This document shows positions 56,742 through 64,000 of a DNA stretch of 64,000 nucleotides, piece by piece (the first letter of the stretch is position 1; every line of letters starts with the position of its first letter). The stretch lies in the NCBI GenBank assembly GCA_035515795.1, contig DATJAY010000035.1, forward strand, positions 362,851-426,850, written 5' to 3'. Below the pieces are notes generated by a model. That model saw nothing but the letters and a program-made list of their open reading frames with translations, made no database searches and was not told the DNA's origin. The stretch comes from Candidatus Acidiferrales bacterium (GTDB lineage: Bacteria; Bacteroidota; Ignavibacteria; Kryptoniales; JAKASW01). The position numbers were made by a program, and so were the translations under genes.

Positions 56742-57823
56742 TTTGTTTTAAATAATACCAATTCTGAACTGAAACCCGGACCCAGGGCGGATATCAGGCC
56801 GTATTCCCCCGGTTTAAACTCACGACTTTCGATGAACTCTTTTAGAACGTAAAGGACGGTCGGCGAAGACATGTTACCATGCTCGCGCAAAACTTTTCTT
56901 GAGAAGCGAAGTGCATCGCTTCGTAACCCCAGCGCATTCTCATAAGCATCCATGACCTTTGGTCCGCCAGGATGGACGGCAAAATGCTTTATGTCGGACA
57001 GATTGATGCCCGTCTCTTTTGCAAGCTCCTCCACATTTTGACGCACACATTTGTGCACAATCGTTGGAATATCCTTGCTGAAAATTACCTTCAAACCGTT
57101 GTCTGCTATATCCCAGCCCATCACATCCAACGAATTGTCGAATATTGTCGAAAGTGAATTCAAAAGACTGATGCCGACCGGATATCCGGTTGCCCCATCG
57201 TCTTTAGAAAGCGGGTGTTCGTCACCTACAATTACCGCCGCCGCCGCTCCGTCGGAGAATAGAGATGTACCCACCAGATTGTTTTTACTATAATCATCTT
57301 TTTGGAAAGTGAGTCCACAAAGCTCGACGGCGATCAAGAGTGCCGCGTGAGCAGGCATCGCGGTGGTGTATTCGAGAACGCGGCTCAATCCTGCTGCCCC
57401 TCCGGCGCATCCCAGACCCCAGATAGGAGTCCGCTTTATATGGGGATTGAATCTCATTGTGTTGAATAGTCTCGCGTCGATACTCGGCGTCGAAAGTCCG
57501 GTGCTCGAAATAAAAACAACATGGTGAATTTCTGAAGGTTTCAATCCGGCTCCATTGAGACATTTCGTGGAACATTCCTCCGACAATCGGACCGCACTGC
57601 GGATGTAAAGTTCATTCCTTTCCGCGAAACCATGTTCTTTGCCATACCACGACCTGTCCTCTGTAAAGTGACGCGAGGCAATGGAGGAATTTTCAAATAC
57701 CTTCATCAATCGATCGATGTCATCGCGCCGCCGGGAGAACAATTCATGCACAAACTCGCGCACTTCTGTCTGTTCAACCTTCGTCGGTGGCTCTGCCGTA
57801 GAGATCGATATCAACTTTGGCAT
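56738..57823 (-). CDS. Type III polyketide synthase
   Basis: A 361-residue thiolase-fold enzyme of the chalcone/stilbene synthase family. The triad is C139 (GLGCAGGAAG), H284 (FAVHPGGPK) and N317 (EHGNMSSPT). It extends fatty acyl-CoA with malonyl-CoA to give alkylpyrones or alkylresorcinols, according to bacterial relatives such as BpsA. The product cannot be told from the sequence. It is followed by the coupled methyltransferase gene, and together they form a minimal cluster. AGGGG lies upstream of the ATG. Confidence 0.94.
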   Translation of the reverse strand: MPKLISISTAEPPTKVEQTEVREFVHELFSRRRDDIDRLMKVFENSSIASRHFTEDRSWYGKEHGFAERNELYIRSAVRLSEECSTKCLNGAGLKPSEIHHVVFISSTGLSTPSIDARLFNTMRFNPHIKRTPIWGLGCAGGAAGLSRVLEYTTAMPAHAALLIAVELCGLTFQKDDYSKNNLVGTSLFSDGAAAAVIVGDEHPLSKDDGATGYPVGISLLNSLSTIFDNSLDVMGWDIADNGLKVIFSKDIPTIVHKCVRQNVEELAKETGINLSDIKHFAVHPGGPKVMDAYENALGLRSDALRFSRKVLREHGNMSSPTVLYVLKEFIESREFKPGEYGLISALGPGFSSELVLFKTN

Positions 57824-58036
57824 GATAAATAGTTTCCCCTCTTCTTTTTATCGAAAATCCACATAGAAGCCTAATTTTATAAGTTTTCAGGAAAAATTAT
57901 CCCCTATATATTTTGTAAAATCAAATAAAATCGTTATTATATTAAGAAGTTTTTGCTTAATCTTTTCGCAGTGAAGCAGGCTTAGCTCAATGTCGTCCAA
58001 ATGGAAAATTAAATAGTTAGTAATGGTGAAATAAGT

Positions 58037-59419
58037 ATGAAGAATTATTATCTCCTCTTGGCAACAATGTTTGTTTTGTTTTTTTCCCAATCCGTTTCTG
58101 CTCAATCGGGCAATGTTCGTATCGCTCAAACTAACGCATCGCAAACAATTCAGCAAGTACCGGCATCACAGATCAACCCGGCTGACGCGGTGAGTTCAGG
58201 CGACACCGCATGGATGCTCGTGTCAACAGCTTTGGTAATGTTAATGACCCCCGGGCTTGCGTTATTCTATGGAGGAATGGTAAGGCGCAAAAATGTTTTA
58301 GGAACAATCATGCAGAGTTTCGTTGCTATCGGTATCATCACCGTGCAGTGGATACTCTTCGGCTATTCACTTGCCTTTGGACCAGACGTCGGACATGTGA
58401 TTGGAAGTCTAAAATGGCTTGGACTCAATGGAGTCGGGCTTACACCTGACCCTGATTATGCTCCGACAATTCCACACCAGACATACATGATGTTCCAGAT
58501 GATGTTTGCGGTGATTACTCCGGCATTGATTACCGGAGCATTTGCAGAACGCTTCAAGTTCAAGACATACATCGTATTTCTGCTTTTGTGGGCGACCCTT
58601 GTGTATGATCCGCTTGCACACTGGGTTTGGGGAATGGGCGGTTGGATAAAGAATCTCGGGGGGTTGGATTTTGCAGGGGGGCTGGTCGTTCACGTGAGTT
58701 CCGGCGTCTCTGCTCTCGCTGCAGCAATCATCATAGGAAAAAGGCGAGCCTATGGACAGGAACCGATGCCTCCACACAACATGACGATGACTTTGTTGGG
58801 GGCGGCGCTTCTGTGGTTCGGATGGTTTGGCTTTAACGCGGGAAGTGCGGTTGCCTCTGGTGCTCTCGCGACGTCTGCGTTTGTAGCCACTCATGTTGCT
58901 GCCGCCTCGGCCGCACTATCATGGATGTTCTCCGAGTGGGTCACGCGGGGAAAGCCCACAGTCCTCGGTGCAGCATCGGGTGCCGTCGCGGGTTTGGTTG
59001 CGATAACTCCAGCCTCTGGTTTTGTGAGTCCGCTTGCGGCCCTTGTGATAGGGATGATCGGTGGGATAGTCTGCTTTTGCGGCATAAGATTGAAAGATAA
59101 ATTTAGATATGATGACTCGCTGGATACCGTCGGCGTGCATGGCATAGGGGGTTCCTGGGGTGCAATTGCTACGGGGCTGTTCGCTACGAAGCTCATCAAT
59201 CCGGCTGGAGGCGACGGTCTGTTCTATGGCAACCTTTCGTTATTGGGAGTTCAGCTCTTGTGTGTCATTGTCGCGGTCGCCTATGCTTTTGCGGTATCGT
59301 GGGTTATTCTGAAGATCCTCGACAAAACGATGGGGCTGCGTGTTTTCGGTGACGATGAAATCGAAGGACTCGATCTCTCTCAACATGGTGAAAGTGGTTA
59401 CGTTTTTGAGGAATTGTAA
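58037..59419 (+). CDS. amt: Ammonium transporter
   Basis: A 460-residue Amt protein. It has a signal peptide (residues 1-23, ending VSAQ), a short periplasmic linker, then eleven membrane helices. Pore histidines stand in VVHVSSGVSA and VGVHGIGGSWG. The cytoplasmic tail ends DLSQHGESGYVFEEL. A PII gene (glnB/glnK) usually follows amt, but none is here. The region before it is AT-rich (TTGTAA...TATATT with 19-base spacing), a weak promoter candidate. Confidence 0.96.
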   Translation: MKNYYLLLATMFVLFFSQSVSAQSGNVRIAQTNASQTIQQVPASQINPADAVSSGDTAWMLVSTALVMLMTPGLALFYGGMVRRKNVLGTIMQSFVAIGIITVQWILFGYSLAFGPDVGHVIGSLKWLGLNGVGLTPDPDYAPTIPHQTYMMFQMMFAVITPALITGAFAERFKFKTYIVFLLLWATLVYDPLAHWVWGMGGWIKNLGGLDFAGGLVVHVSSGVSALAAAIIIGKRRAYGQEPMPPHNMTMTLLGAALLWFGWFGFNAGSAVASGALATSAFVATHVAAASAALSWMFSEWVTRGKPTVLGAASGAVAGLVAITPASGFVSPLAALVIGMIGGIVCFCGIRLKDKFRYDDSLDTVGVHGIGGSWGAIATGLFATKLINPAGGDGLFYGNLSLLGVQLLCVIVAVAYAFAVSWVILKILDKTMGLRVFGDDEIEGLDLSQHGESGYVFEEL

Positions 59420-59579
59420 GATAAATAAATAAAATAGTGGTAATTTATTTGAATTATTTACCGAATTACATATATGACTTAATTTATTAAAGATTTGTTG
59501 GTCTTATTTTGAATTGACTATTGACTTATGCTATTTCGTCAAGTTATATTGAGATGTAAAAAGTAAAGGAGTGAGTTTG

Positions 59580-59756
59580 ATGTTGCAGCAAGAATATCGG
59601 CATGATATAATCTGCGACTCATGCAATGGCACCCGATTTGTCGGTGTCACGAAAAATGGCGACGGTTTCGATTTCATTGAGTGCGAAAAATGCCAAGGCA
59701 CCGGTCATCTTTCGGTGATTCAGTACGGATTTTCAGGCGAGGAAGAAGAGGAATAA
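59580..59756 (+). CDS. Mini zinc-ribbon protein (DnaJ-type CxxC pairs)
   Basis: A 58-residue protein with two zinc-finger half-sites, CDSCNGT (about 16-22) and CEKCQGTGH (about 39-47), like one DnaJ Cys-rich unit, and an acidic tail (EEEEE). AAAGGAG lies 8 bases before the ATG. I know no function for such stand-alone units. Confidence 0.7.
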   Translation: MLQQEYRHDIICDSCNGTRFVGVTKNGDGFDFIECEKCQGTGHLSVIQYGFSGEEEEE

Positions 59757-59772
59757 GAGCAAAGGCTCATCC

Positions 59773-59880
59773 CGAGGTCACAGCTTGAATAACAATGGCC
59801 CTTTTGGGATCAATAAATAAGAATAGGCGGGGTTAAGAATTCGGACTCTTATTGGAGTCCAAAGATCCTACCTCGAAGCT
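59773..59880 (+). other. Possible structured RNA between mini zinc-ribbon and arfB
   Basis: The 170 bases after the zinc-ribbon gene contain a perfect hairpin (GGACTC and GAGTCC, 59843-59860), a small CCC-TTTT-GGG hairpin, and long-range partners CGAGGT (59773) and ACCTCG (59870). A strong terminator follows directly. This may be a small RNA or an mRNA 3' end with structure. No known RNA family was recognised. Confidence 0.35.
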
Positions 59881-59887
59881 AAACCGA

Positions 59888-59927
59888 GACAGCACGGGTA
59901 ATCTCCCTACCGTGCTGTCTTTTTTTA
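59888..59927 (+). terminator. Rho-independent terminator
   Basis: A perfect 10-bp stem GACAGCACGG/CCGTGCTGTC with a 12-base loop is followed by eight T residues (59920-59927). It is the strongest terminator in the window and ends the transcript of the zinc-ribbon gene or of a small RNA in between. Confidence 0.9.
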
Positions 59928-59985
59928 TTTGTGGAACTTAACAAAATTGGAATTACACTTGCAAAAATATTTACCTTTTAACACG

Positions 59986-60417
59986 ATGAATCCTGGTTTT
60001 ATTAAGGTATCGTCGCAACTGGTGATTCCATTTTCCGAAATAAGTTTCCGAAGTTCACGGAGCGGAGGACCCGGCGGGCAAAATGTGAACAAAGTGGAAT
60101 CCCGCGTTGAACTGATTTTCAATGTGAACGATTCACAATCGCTTTCAGACGAACAGCGTTCGAAAATCTTGGTCTCGCTGAAAAACAAAATAGATTTGAA
60201 AGGGATTTTGCATCTGACTTCCCAGAAATCGAGAAGCCAATGGGAAAATAAAGAGACAATTATTGCGGAGTTTGTCAGAGTAATAAGAGCGGCAATCAAT
60301 CCTGTCAAAAAAAGAATCCGCACGCGGCCATCGAATGCCGTAAAAGAGAAACGTCTGAGGGAAAAGAGAATGATTTCCGAAAAGAAAAGGATAAGAAAGA
60401 CCTTCGATTCAGAATGA
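59986..60417 (+). CDS. arfB: Alternative ribosome-rescue factor ArfB (YaeJ)
   Basis: A 143-residue release-factor homologue. The GGQ motif stands in RSGGPGGQNVNK (about residue 28), and the basic C-terminal tail (KRLREKRMISEKKRIRK) enters the empty mRNA channel of stalled ribosomes. It hydrolyses peptidyl-tRNA. I use the ATG that fits the family length. No ribosome site is evident, and a longer frame begins in the terminator T-run. Confidence 0.92.
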   Translation: MNPGFIKVSSQLVIPFSEISFRSSRSGGPGGQNVNKVESRVELIFNVNDSQSLSDEQRSKILVSLKNKIDLKGILHLTSQKSRSQWENKETIIAEFVRVIRAAINPVKKRIRTRPSNAVKEKRLREKRMISEKKRIRKTFDSE

Positions 60418-60479
60418 TTCGAACGGGTCTAGAACCCCGAATTTGTTTTCTTCGATGGTCGATATCAGAATTTTGAGAT

Positions 60480-61454
60480 TCATAAATAGTCTTCGCGCTT
60501 TTGCAGGTTCCACGGTGCATCACCGCGCATGAACCGCAGGATATTATCGAGAGCCATATCCAGCGCCGTCAGATGAATTTCCGGGATCAAATATGAATTG
60601 TGAGGTGATCCGAGGAAATTATTCAGATCGAAAAAAGGGAAGTGCACCTCAAATTTAGGATAGTTGAAGGGCTCGATCCACCATGCTTCGATCGCCGCCT
60701 TGAATTGAGAGCGCGATTTTAGATGATGGTACAGACTCTGTTCGTCTATCAGGTCGCCTCGTGCGACATTAACAAGAATTGCATCCGGTTTCATCATCTC
60801 GAGTTCGGTCTTGCCGATAAGGTTCTTGGTCTTCTTATTCAGCGCGATCGAAAGCAAAATGAAGTCCGACTTGCGCAGGACGAAATTCAGATCTGAAAGT
60901 GTTCCGACAAAATCTATTTTTTCATTTGTCGTGCCGCTTCTGTTTATGGCAAATATTTTCATGCCGAAGGCGCGCGCAATTTGCGCGGTCCTCCTCCCTA
61001 TTCCGCCGAACCCGATTATTCCGAGCGTCGATCCGTTTAACATCTTATGGGCTGTCTTCTGATCGAAGACACCCCTGCCCAATCCGAGATGCAATGGCAG
61101 AAAGCTGCGTGCCAACGCTAGCATCATTCCTATCGCATGTTCTGCAATAGGTTTGCTGTATGCTCCCGAGTTGCTGCAGACCATGATGCGGGGATCCAGC
61201 TTGTCGAATGAGATTGCATCTGAACCCGCAAGGGTAATCTGAATAAGCCTCGTCCTCCCCAAGTATCGAAGTTCATCATCATGGATATCTCGCCTGAGGT
61301 TCATGGCCAGGACCAGATCCGCCTGTGTCAATAGTCCGACACGGTCTTTTTCGCTGGCGCCAAATAGAAAGTCGACCTCAAGACCGCCCCCAATTTTCCT
61401 CAGGATGAGGTCTCTCATCTGTTCATTAACTTTTTGCGCTACAAGTAATCTCAT
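60480..61454 (-). CDS. D-2-hydroxyacid dehydrogenase
   Basis: A 324-residue NAD(P)-dependent enzyme. Rossmann motif GIIGFGGIGRRTA (about residue 143), catalytic Arg in NVARGDLID, acidic residue in AAIEAWWIEP and His in GSPHNSYL. The unusual AWWIEP stretch replaces the common DVFEPEP. Substrate unknown. A further 10-codon N-terminal extension is possible from a TTG. Confidence 0.9.
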   Translation of the reverse strand: MRLLVAQKVNEQMRDLILRKIGGGLEVDFLFGASEKDRVGLLTQADLVLAMNLRRDIHDDELRYLGRTRLIQITLAGSDAISFDKLDPRIMVCSNSGAYSKPIAEHAIGMMLALARSFLPLHLGLGRGVFDQKTAHKMLNGSTLGIIGFGGIGRRTAQIARAFGMKIFAINRSGTTNEKIDFVGTLSDLNFVLRKSDFILLSIALNKKTKNLIGKTELEMMKPDAILVNVARGDLIDEQSLYHHLKSRSQFKAAIEAWWIEPFNYPKFEVHFPFFDLNNFLGSPHNSYLIPEIHLTALDMALDNILRFMRGDAPWNLQKREDYL

Positions 61455-61595
61455 AAGGAGTCCGTTTCTGCCTGGAGCTGTCAAGATTCTGGTGAATAAT
61501 ATCCAAACGCCTCAAGATGAAAATGAAAGATTGGATTTTCAACGTAGCTTCAGAGAACAGATTTTCATATTCTGAAAAATGCTGCGACTTGCAGC

Positions 61596-62069
61596 TTAAC
61601 GGTTTGTTCCGATCATAAGGTAATTTTTTTGCACAGACGGCAGGAGCGTGACGGCCTGGATTGCGAGCCCATAAAGAATGTAACCGAGATGTACTGCTGC
61701 CATGACGCCGATATAGAATGCCTCCAATGCGATCCAGATAACCAGGACAAAGCCGATGTAGAGTGAGAATGTCCAACCCCAATACATTTCTGGAAAAATG
61801 TTAAGGAGGTCTGCCATCCTCCATCGTCTCTTTGTGGTTAGTGCGTACGCGACCACAAGGGGAAGAATACCCACGATCAAGAAGAGTATGATTCCGGGTA
61901 TTAGGAAGCTGTTAAAAGGGGAGTTCTTCAAAAACTCGACCGGCATTTTCATTAGCCTGCCGCTTGGATCGATGATGAACGTCAGTCCGCCAAACATGGC
62001 TCCCACTCCAAGAAGTATGTGCATCACGACGAGAATTTTTTCTGTCAATAGCCTATTGTGTTCCAGCAT
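61596..62069 (-). CDS. Four-helix membrane protein, unknown
   Basis: A 157-residue membrane protein with helices at about 10-30, 50-75, 95-118 and 122-142 and a conserved-looking loop (PSGRLMKMPVEFLKNSPF). I recognise no named family. It lies 100 bases after the radical SAM gene on the same strand, so an operon is possible. Confidence 0.6.
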   Translation of the reverse strand: MLEHNRLLTEKILVVMHILLGVGAMFGGLTFIIDPSGRLMKMPVEFLKNSPFNSFLIPGIILFLIVGILPLVVAYALTTKRRWRMADLLNIFPEMYWGWTFSLYIGFVLVIWIALEAFYIGVMAAVHLGYILYGLAIQAVTLLPSVQKNYLMIGTNR

Positions 62070-62169
62070 GAATGGCTCTCTTCCATTTCTTGTATTCTGT
62101 AGGCATCGCCGCGATCGAAAAGGAATGCGATAGTGTAACGTACCTCCGGTTACGAAATTTTTGTCTTTG

Positions 62170-63408
62170 TCATGCCTTTACCTTATATCCATCTCTCGGG
62201 ACGGTGCGAACAAAGCATCCGAAATGTTTGGGCTCTTCGAGTCTGCAAGACCAAACGAGCTTCCCATCGAGTACGGTGATGTCAGGGCAACCGTCACACA
62301 TATTTTGTCCTCCATCGTCCATTACGTCAATCGGTTGAATGATCATCACTGACTGGAAATAAACGCGCTTGAACGCTCTTAGAGGGTTTTTCAGAATCCA
62401 CTGAATTCCGTTCGCAAACGCCTTTCGTGCGCCATGGTCGATCAGCGAACCTGCCATGAGTCCGGATCTTCCGGTTTTCAACGTTGAAGGGCTGCTATAT
62501 GCGAGATATTTTCCGTATTTGAAATGGTTAATCGTTTGAACGAACTCTATGAATTTATTTTTCATGTAGCCAAAGATCTTGTCTTTGGTTCCGGCGCGGA
62601 CGGACAGGAGCCATTTGAATGAATCGGGTTTTTCTGTGCCATTGAGATATCCACATGGACTAAATTCGGGAAAGCGTTTACGGAGCTCGAGTACGACATC
62701 GGTCGACATGATGTCTATCTTACGCTGTTCTACCGTAGAGTAGACAAGTCCGCTCATGTCGATCTTAGTTCCGCCGGCATACCAGTCCATCGGAATCTGC
62801 GGCACAGCCTGTCGAAACGCGATAAAAACCATGACGTGGACAATGTCGATATGCTTCGCTGCCCACTCAACCATTTCCGGGACATACTGAATTGTATCTT
62901 CATAAACGGTCGAGTTGAACGAGCATGAAATGCCGCCCACCTCGGCAAGCATTTCTGCATATTGCAGTCTCAGATCGTTAAGCTCGATTTCGTTTTTATT
63001 TTTCCAGCCCGGGCGGTTCTGCTTGCTGTCTATGTGAAAGGTGAATCCGAAAACGCCTGCATTTCTCAGTTCATGTAAGAGTTCTTTTGTGAGAGCGAGA
63101 CCGTTCGTGTTAATGATCGGCTTCATGTCGCGCGCGGCAACTTCCTTGACGATGTCGATAATCTGCGGGTGCATAAGCGGGTCACCTCCCGCTATTGAAA
63201 TTCCATCTGTGTTTCTAAGCCTTGCAAACGTGTCGATCTCACTTTTTACTAATTCGAGTGGTTTGTGGGAAGAAACGACGTTCTCCCTGTAGCATCCGTC
63301 GCAAGCAAGATTACATTGTGAAGTCGGTTCCAGCCATGCAATTGCGTTGTCCGGTAATGTCCAAGGGAGACGATAAAGCTGTCGATGATCAACTACCATG
63401 GTCTCCAT
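62170..63408 (-). CDS. Radical SAM protein with C-terminal Cys cluster
   Basis: A 412-residue enzyme. The ATG is preceded by AGAGGAG. The SAM-cluster motif is C32, C36, C39 (CNLACDGC), followed by GGDPLMHP. The C-terminal part (about 340-412) has another Cys set (CDGC, CRLEEPKHFGC), consistent with an auxiliary iron-sulfur cluster. The subclass is not clear; no peptide substrate gene is adjacent. In-frame codons upstream have no ribosome site and are left out. Confidence 0.88.
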   Translation of the reverse strand: METMVVDHRQLYRLPWTLPDNAIAWLEPTSQCNLACDGCYRENVVSSHKPLELVKSEIDTFARLRNTDGISIAGGDPLMHPQIIDIVKEVAARDMKPIINTNGLALTKELLHELRNAGVFGFTFHIDSKQNRPGWKNKNEIELNDLRLQYAEMLAEVGGISCSFNSTVYEDTIQYVPEMVEWAAKHIDIVHVMVFIAFRQAVPQIPMDWYAGGTKIDMSGLVYSTVEQRKIDIMSTDVVLELRKRFPEFSPCGYLNGTEKPDSFKWLLSVRAGTKDKIFGYMKNKFIEFVQTINHFKYGKYLAYSSPSTLKTGRSGLMAGSLIDHGARKAFANGIQWILKNPLRAFKRVYFQSVMIIQPIDVMDDGGQNMCDGCPDITVLDGKLVWSCRLEEPKHFGCFVRTVPRDGYKVKA

Positions 63409-63665
63409 TTCACTCTCCTCTGATTTTGCTCTCTGTAAGAAATATCGCTCGAAATAACACCTTGTATTCGGCGAGATGATAGCCCGCCTGAAATTGGTAC
63501 CTAAGTCTGTGTGGGAACTCGGAATTAGCTCCAACGATAATTGATTTTACAATCGAGTCGGAAGAAAAGCAAGGAAAATTTCGGGTAAAATTAGAATTCC
63601 AGGTCTTAGTGCGGATGTTGGATATCTGCGATTCACCCTCAAAGTGAGTCGCAGTTTCGCAAATT

Positions 63666-63828
63666 CTACTTCGTCAGCAATAGTTTTTTCACCGACACAA
63701 ATTTGTCGCCGTTAATTGTATTGGCGGTCATCCGGCAGAAGTAAACCCCGCTGGAAAGTTTTCCAGCATCAAAAGCAATACTATAGTATCCGGCATCCTG
63801 TTTCTGTTTATTAGAGATAAAAGCTTAC
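63666..63828 (-). pseudogene. Remnant of a T9SS type A sorting domain
   Basis: About 54 codons before the TAG read AGYYSIAFDAGKLSSGVYF, then an INGDKFVSVKKLLLTK end, the typical type IX secretion C-terminal signal. A TAA stop closes the frame just upstream and there is no start codon or ribosome site. It is the severed tail of a secreted protein gene, downstream of another T9SS gene. Confidence 0.7.
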
Positions 63829-63866
63829 TGTATCAGTAGTCTCCAGGATTCGTATTGGTATAAGAA

Positions 63867-63905
63867 AGTGACCACCACCTGTTGGGCAGTGGTCACTGGT
63901 TTTTC
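63867..63905 (-). terminator. Terminator hairpin after the T9SS cargo gene
   Basis: A perfect 9-bp stem AGTGACCAC/GTGGTCACT with a 13-base loop lies 14 bases after the stop of the right-edge gene. The plus strand carries GGTTTTTC after the stem, and the minus strand TTTCTTA, so it could work in both directions. Confidence 0.7.
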
Positions 63906-63910
63906 CTGTC

Positions 63911-64000
63911 TTATTTTATAAGCATGAGCTTCTTCATCGATGTGAACTTCACACCGTCGATCCCAATAGCATCGATCCTGTAGAAGTAGAGTCCGCTCGA
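63911..64000 (-). CDS. T9SS cargo protein, C-terminal end (partial)
   Basis: Only the last 29 residues are visible: SSGLYFYRIDAIGI...FTSMKKLMLIK and TAA. This is the end of a type A sorting domain that directs proteins through the type IX secretion system to the cell surface. The rest lies beyond the window. Confidence 0.8.
   Translation of the reverse strand, partial: SSGLYFYRIDAIGIDGVKFTSMKKLMLIK

Overview
The window (64 kb, moderate GC) reads as a chromosomal segment of an uncultured Bacteroidota/Chlorobiota-type bacterium, most likely an Ignavibacteria or Kryptonia relative. Supporting signs are an elongation factor P of the Chlorobi type (Asn where most bacteria carry the modified Lys), two C-terminal type IX secretion (T9SS) sorting signals at the right edge, a DUF5686/carboxypeptidase-like outer-membrane protein, several secreted or beta-barrel proteins, and an efp-accB-accC order. 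No phage, insertion sequence, CRISPR array or rRNA is visible. One tRNA gene, tRNA-Val(CAC), is present. This placement is an inference from gene content.

Layout. 1-2381: a truncated secreted alpha/beta hydrolase, a DUF3795 Cys-rich protein and small membrane proteins, including a coupled DUF2752/TM2 pair. 2479-12189: a long plus-strand housekeeping run of efp, accB, accC, gcvH, gcvPA, guaA, a TPR protein, a TPR/periplasmic-binding protein and radC. 12211-18748: an accessory stretch with an outer-membrane barrel protein, an ORF made of 7-residue (21-bp) tandem repeats, a secreted protein with a lytic-transglycosylase-like end, and a secreted TIG-domain protein. 18882-31099: mixed genes, including a fatty-acid hydroxylase, tRNA-Val, a fused homocysteine methyltransferase/methylenetetrahydrofolate reductase, the DUF5686 protein, a methyltransferase, an Fpg-like protein lacking the catalytic proline, an SDR, a SagB-type nitroreductase, a GNAT and an esterase. 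45439-31109 (minus strand): a nearly continuous co-directional run of HAD phosphatase, 7TM-HD protein, XerD-like recombinase, site-2 protease, lysC, lysA, asd, then a polyphosphate block ppx, CHAD, sixA, ppk1. 45652-52965 (plus): pfkA, a small secreted protein, a TRAP transporter with TatT lipoprotein (tatT-dctP-dctQ-dctM), a phosphoesterase and an unknown secreted protein. 53004-57823 (minus): a decayed proline iminopeptidase pseudogene, typA, a 480-bp gene-free region and a two-gene type III polyketide synthase/methyltransferase unit. 58037-64000: an ammonium transporter, a mini zinc-ribbon protein, a structured intergenic segment with a clear terminator, arfB, a D-2-hydroxyacid dehydrogenase, a membrane protein, a radical SAM protein, a T9SS tail remnant and the 3' end of a T9SS cargo gene.

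How the genes work together: the first operon couples translation of polyproline stretches (EF-P), the start of fatty-acid synthesis (biotin carboxylase and carrier), part of the glycine cleavage system and GMP synthesis. lysC, asd and lysA cover the first two and the last steps of lysine synthesis. ppx, CHAD, SixA-like and ppk1 form a polyphosphate turnover unit. The TRAP genes form a complete solute importer with its periplasmic TatT partner. The most unusual signals are the heptapeptide-repeat ORF at 14157-14789, the Fpg-like protein without Pro2, the compact type III PKS unit and the two gene-free but structured intergenic regions.
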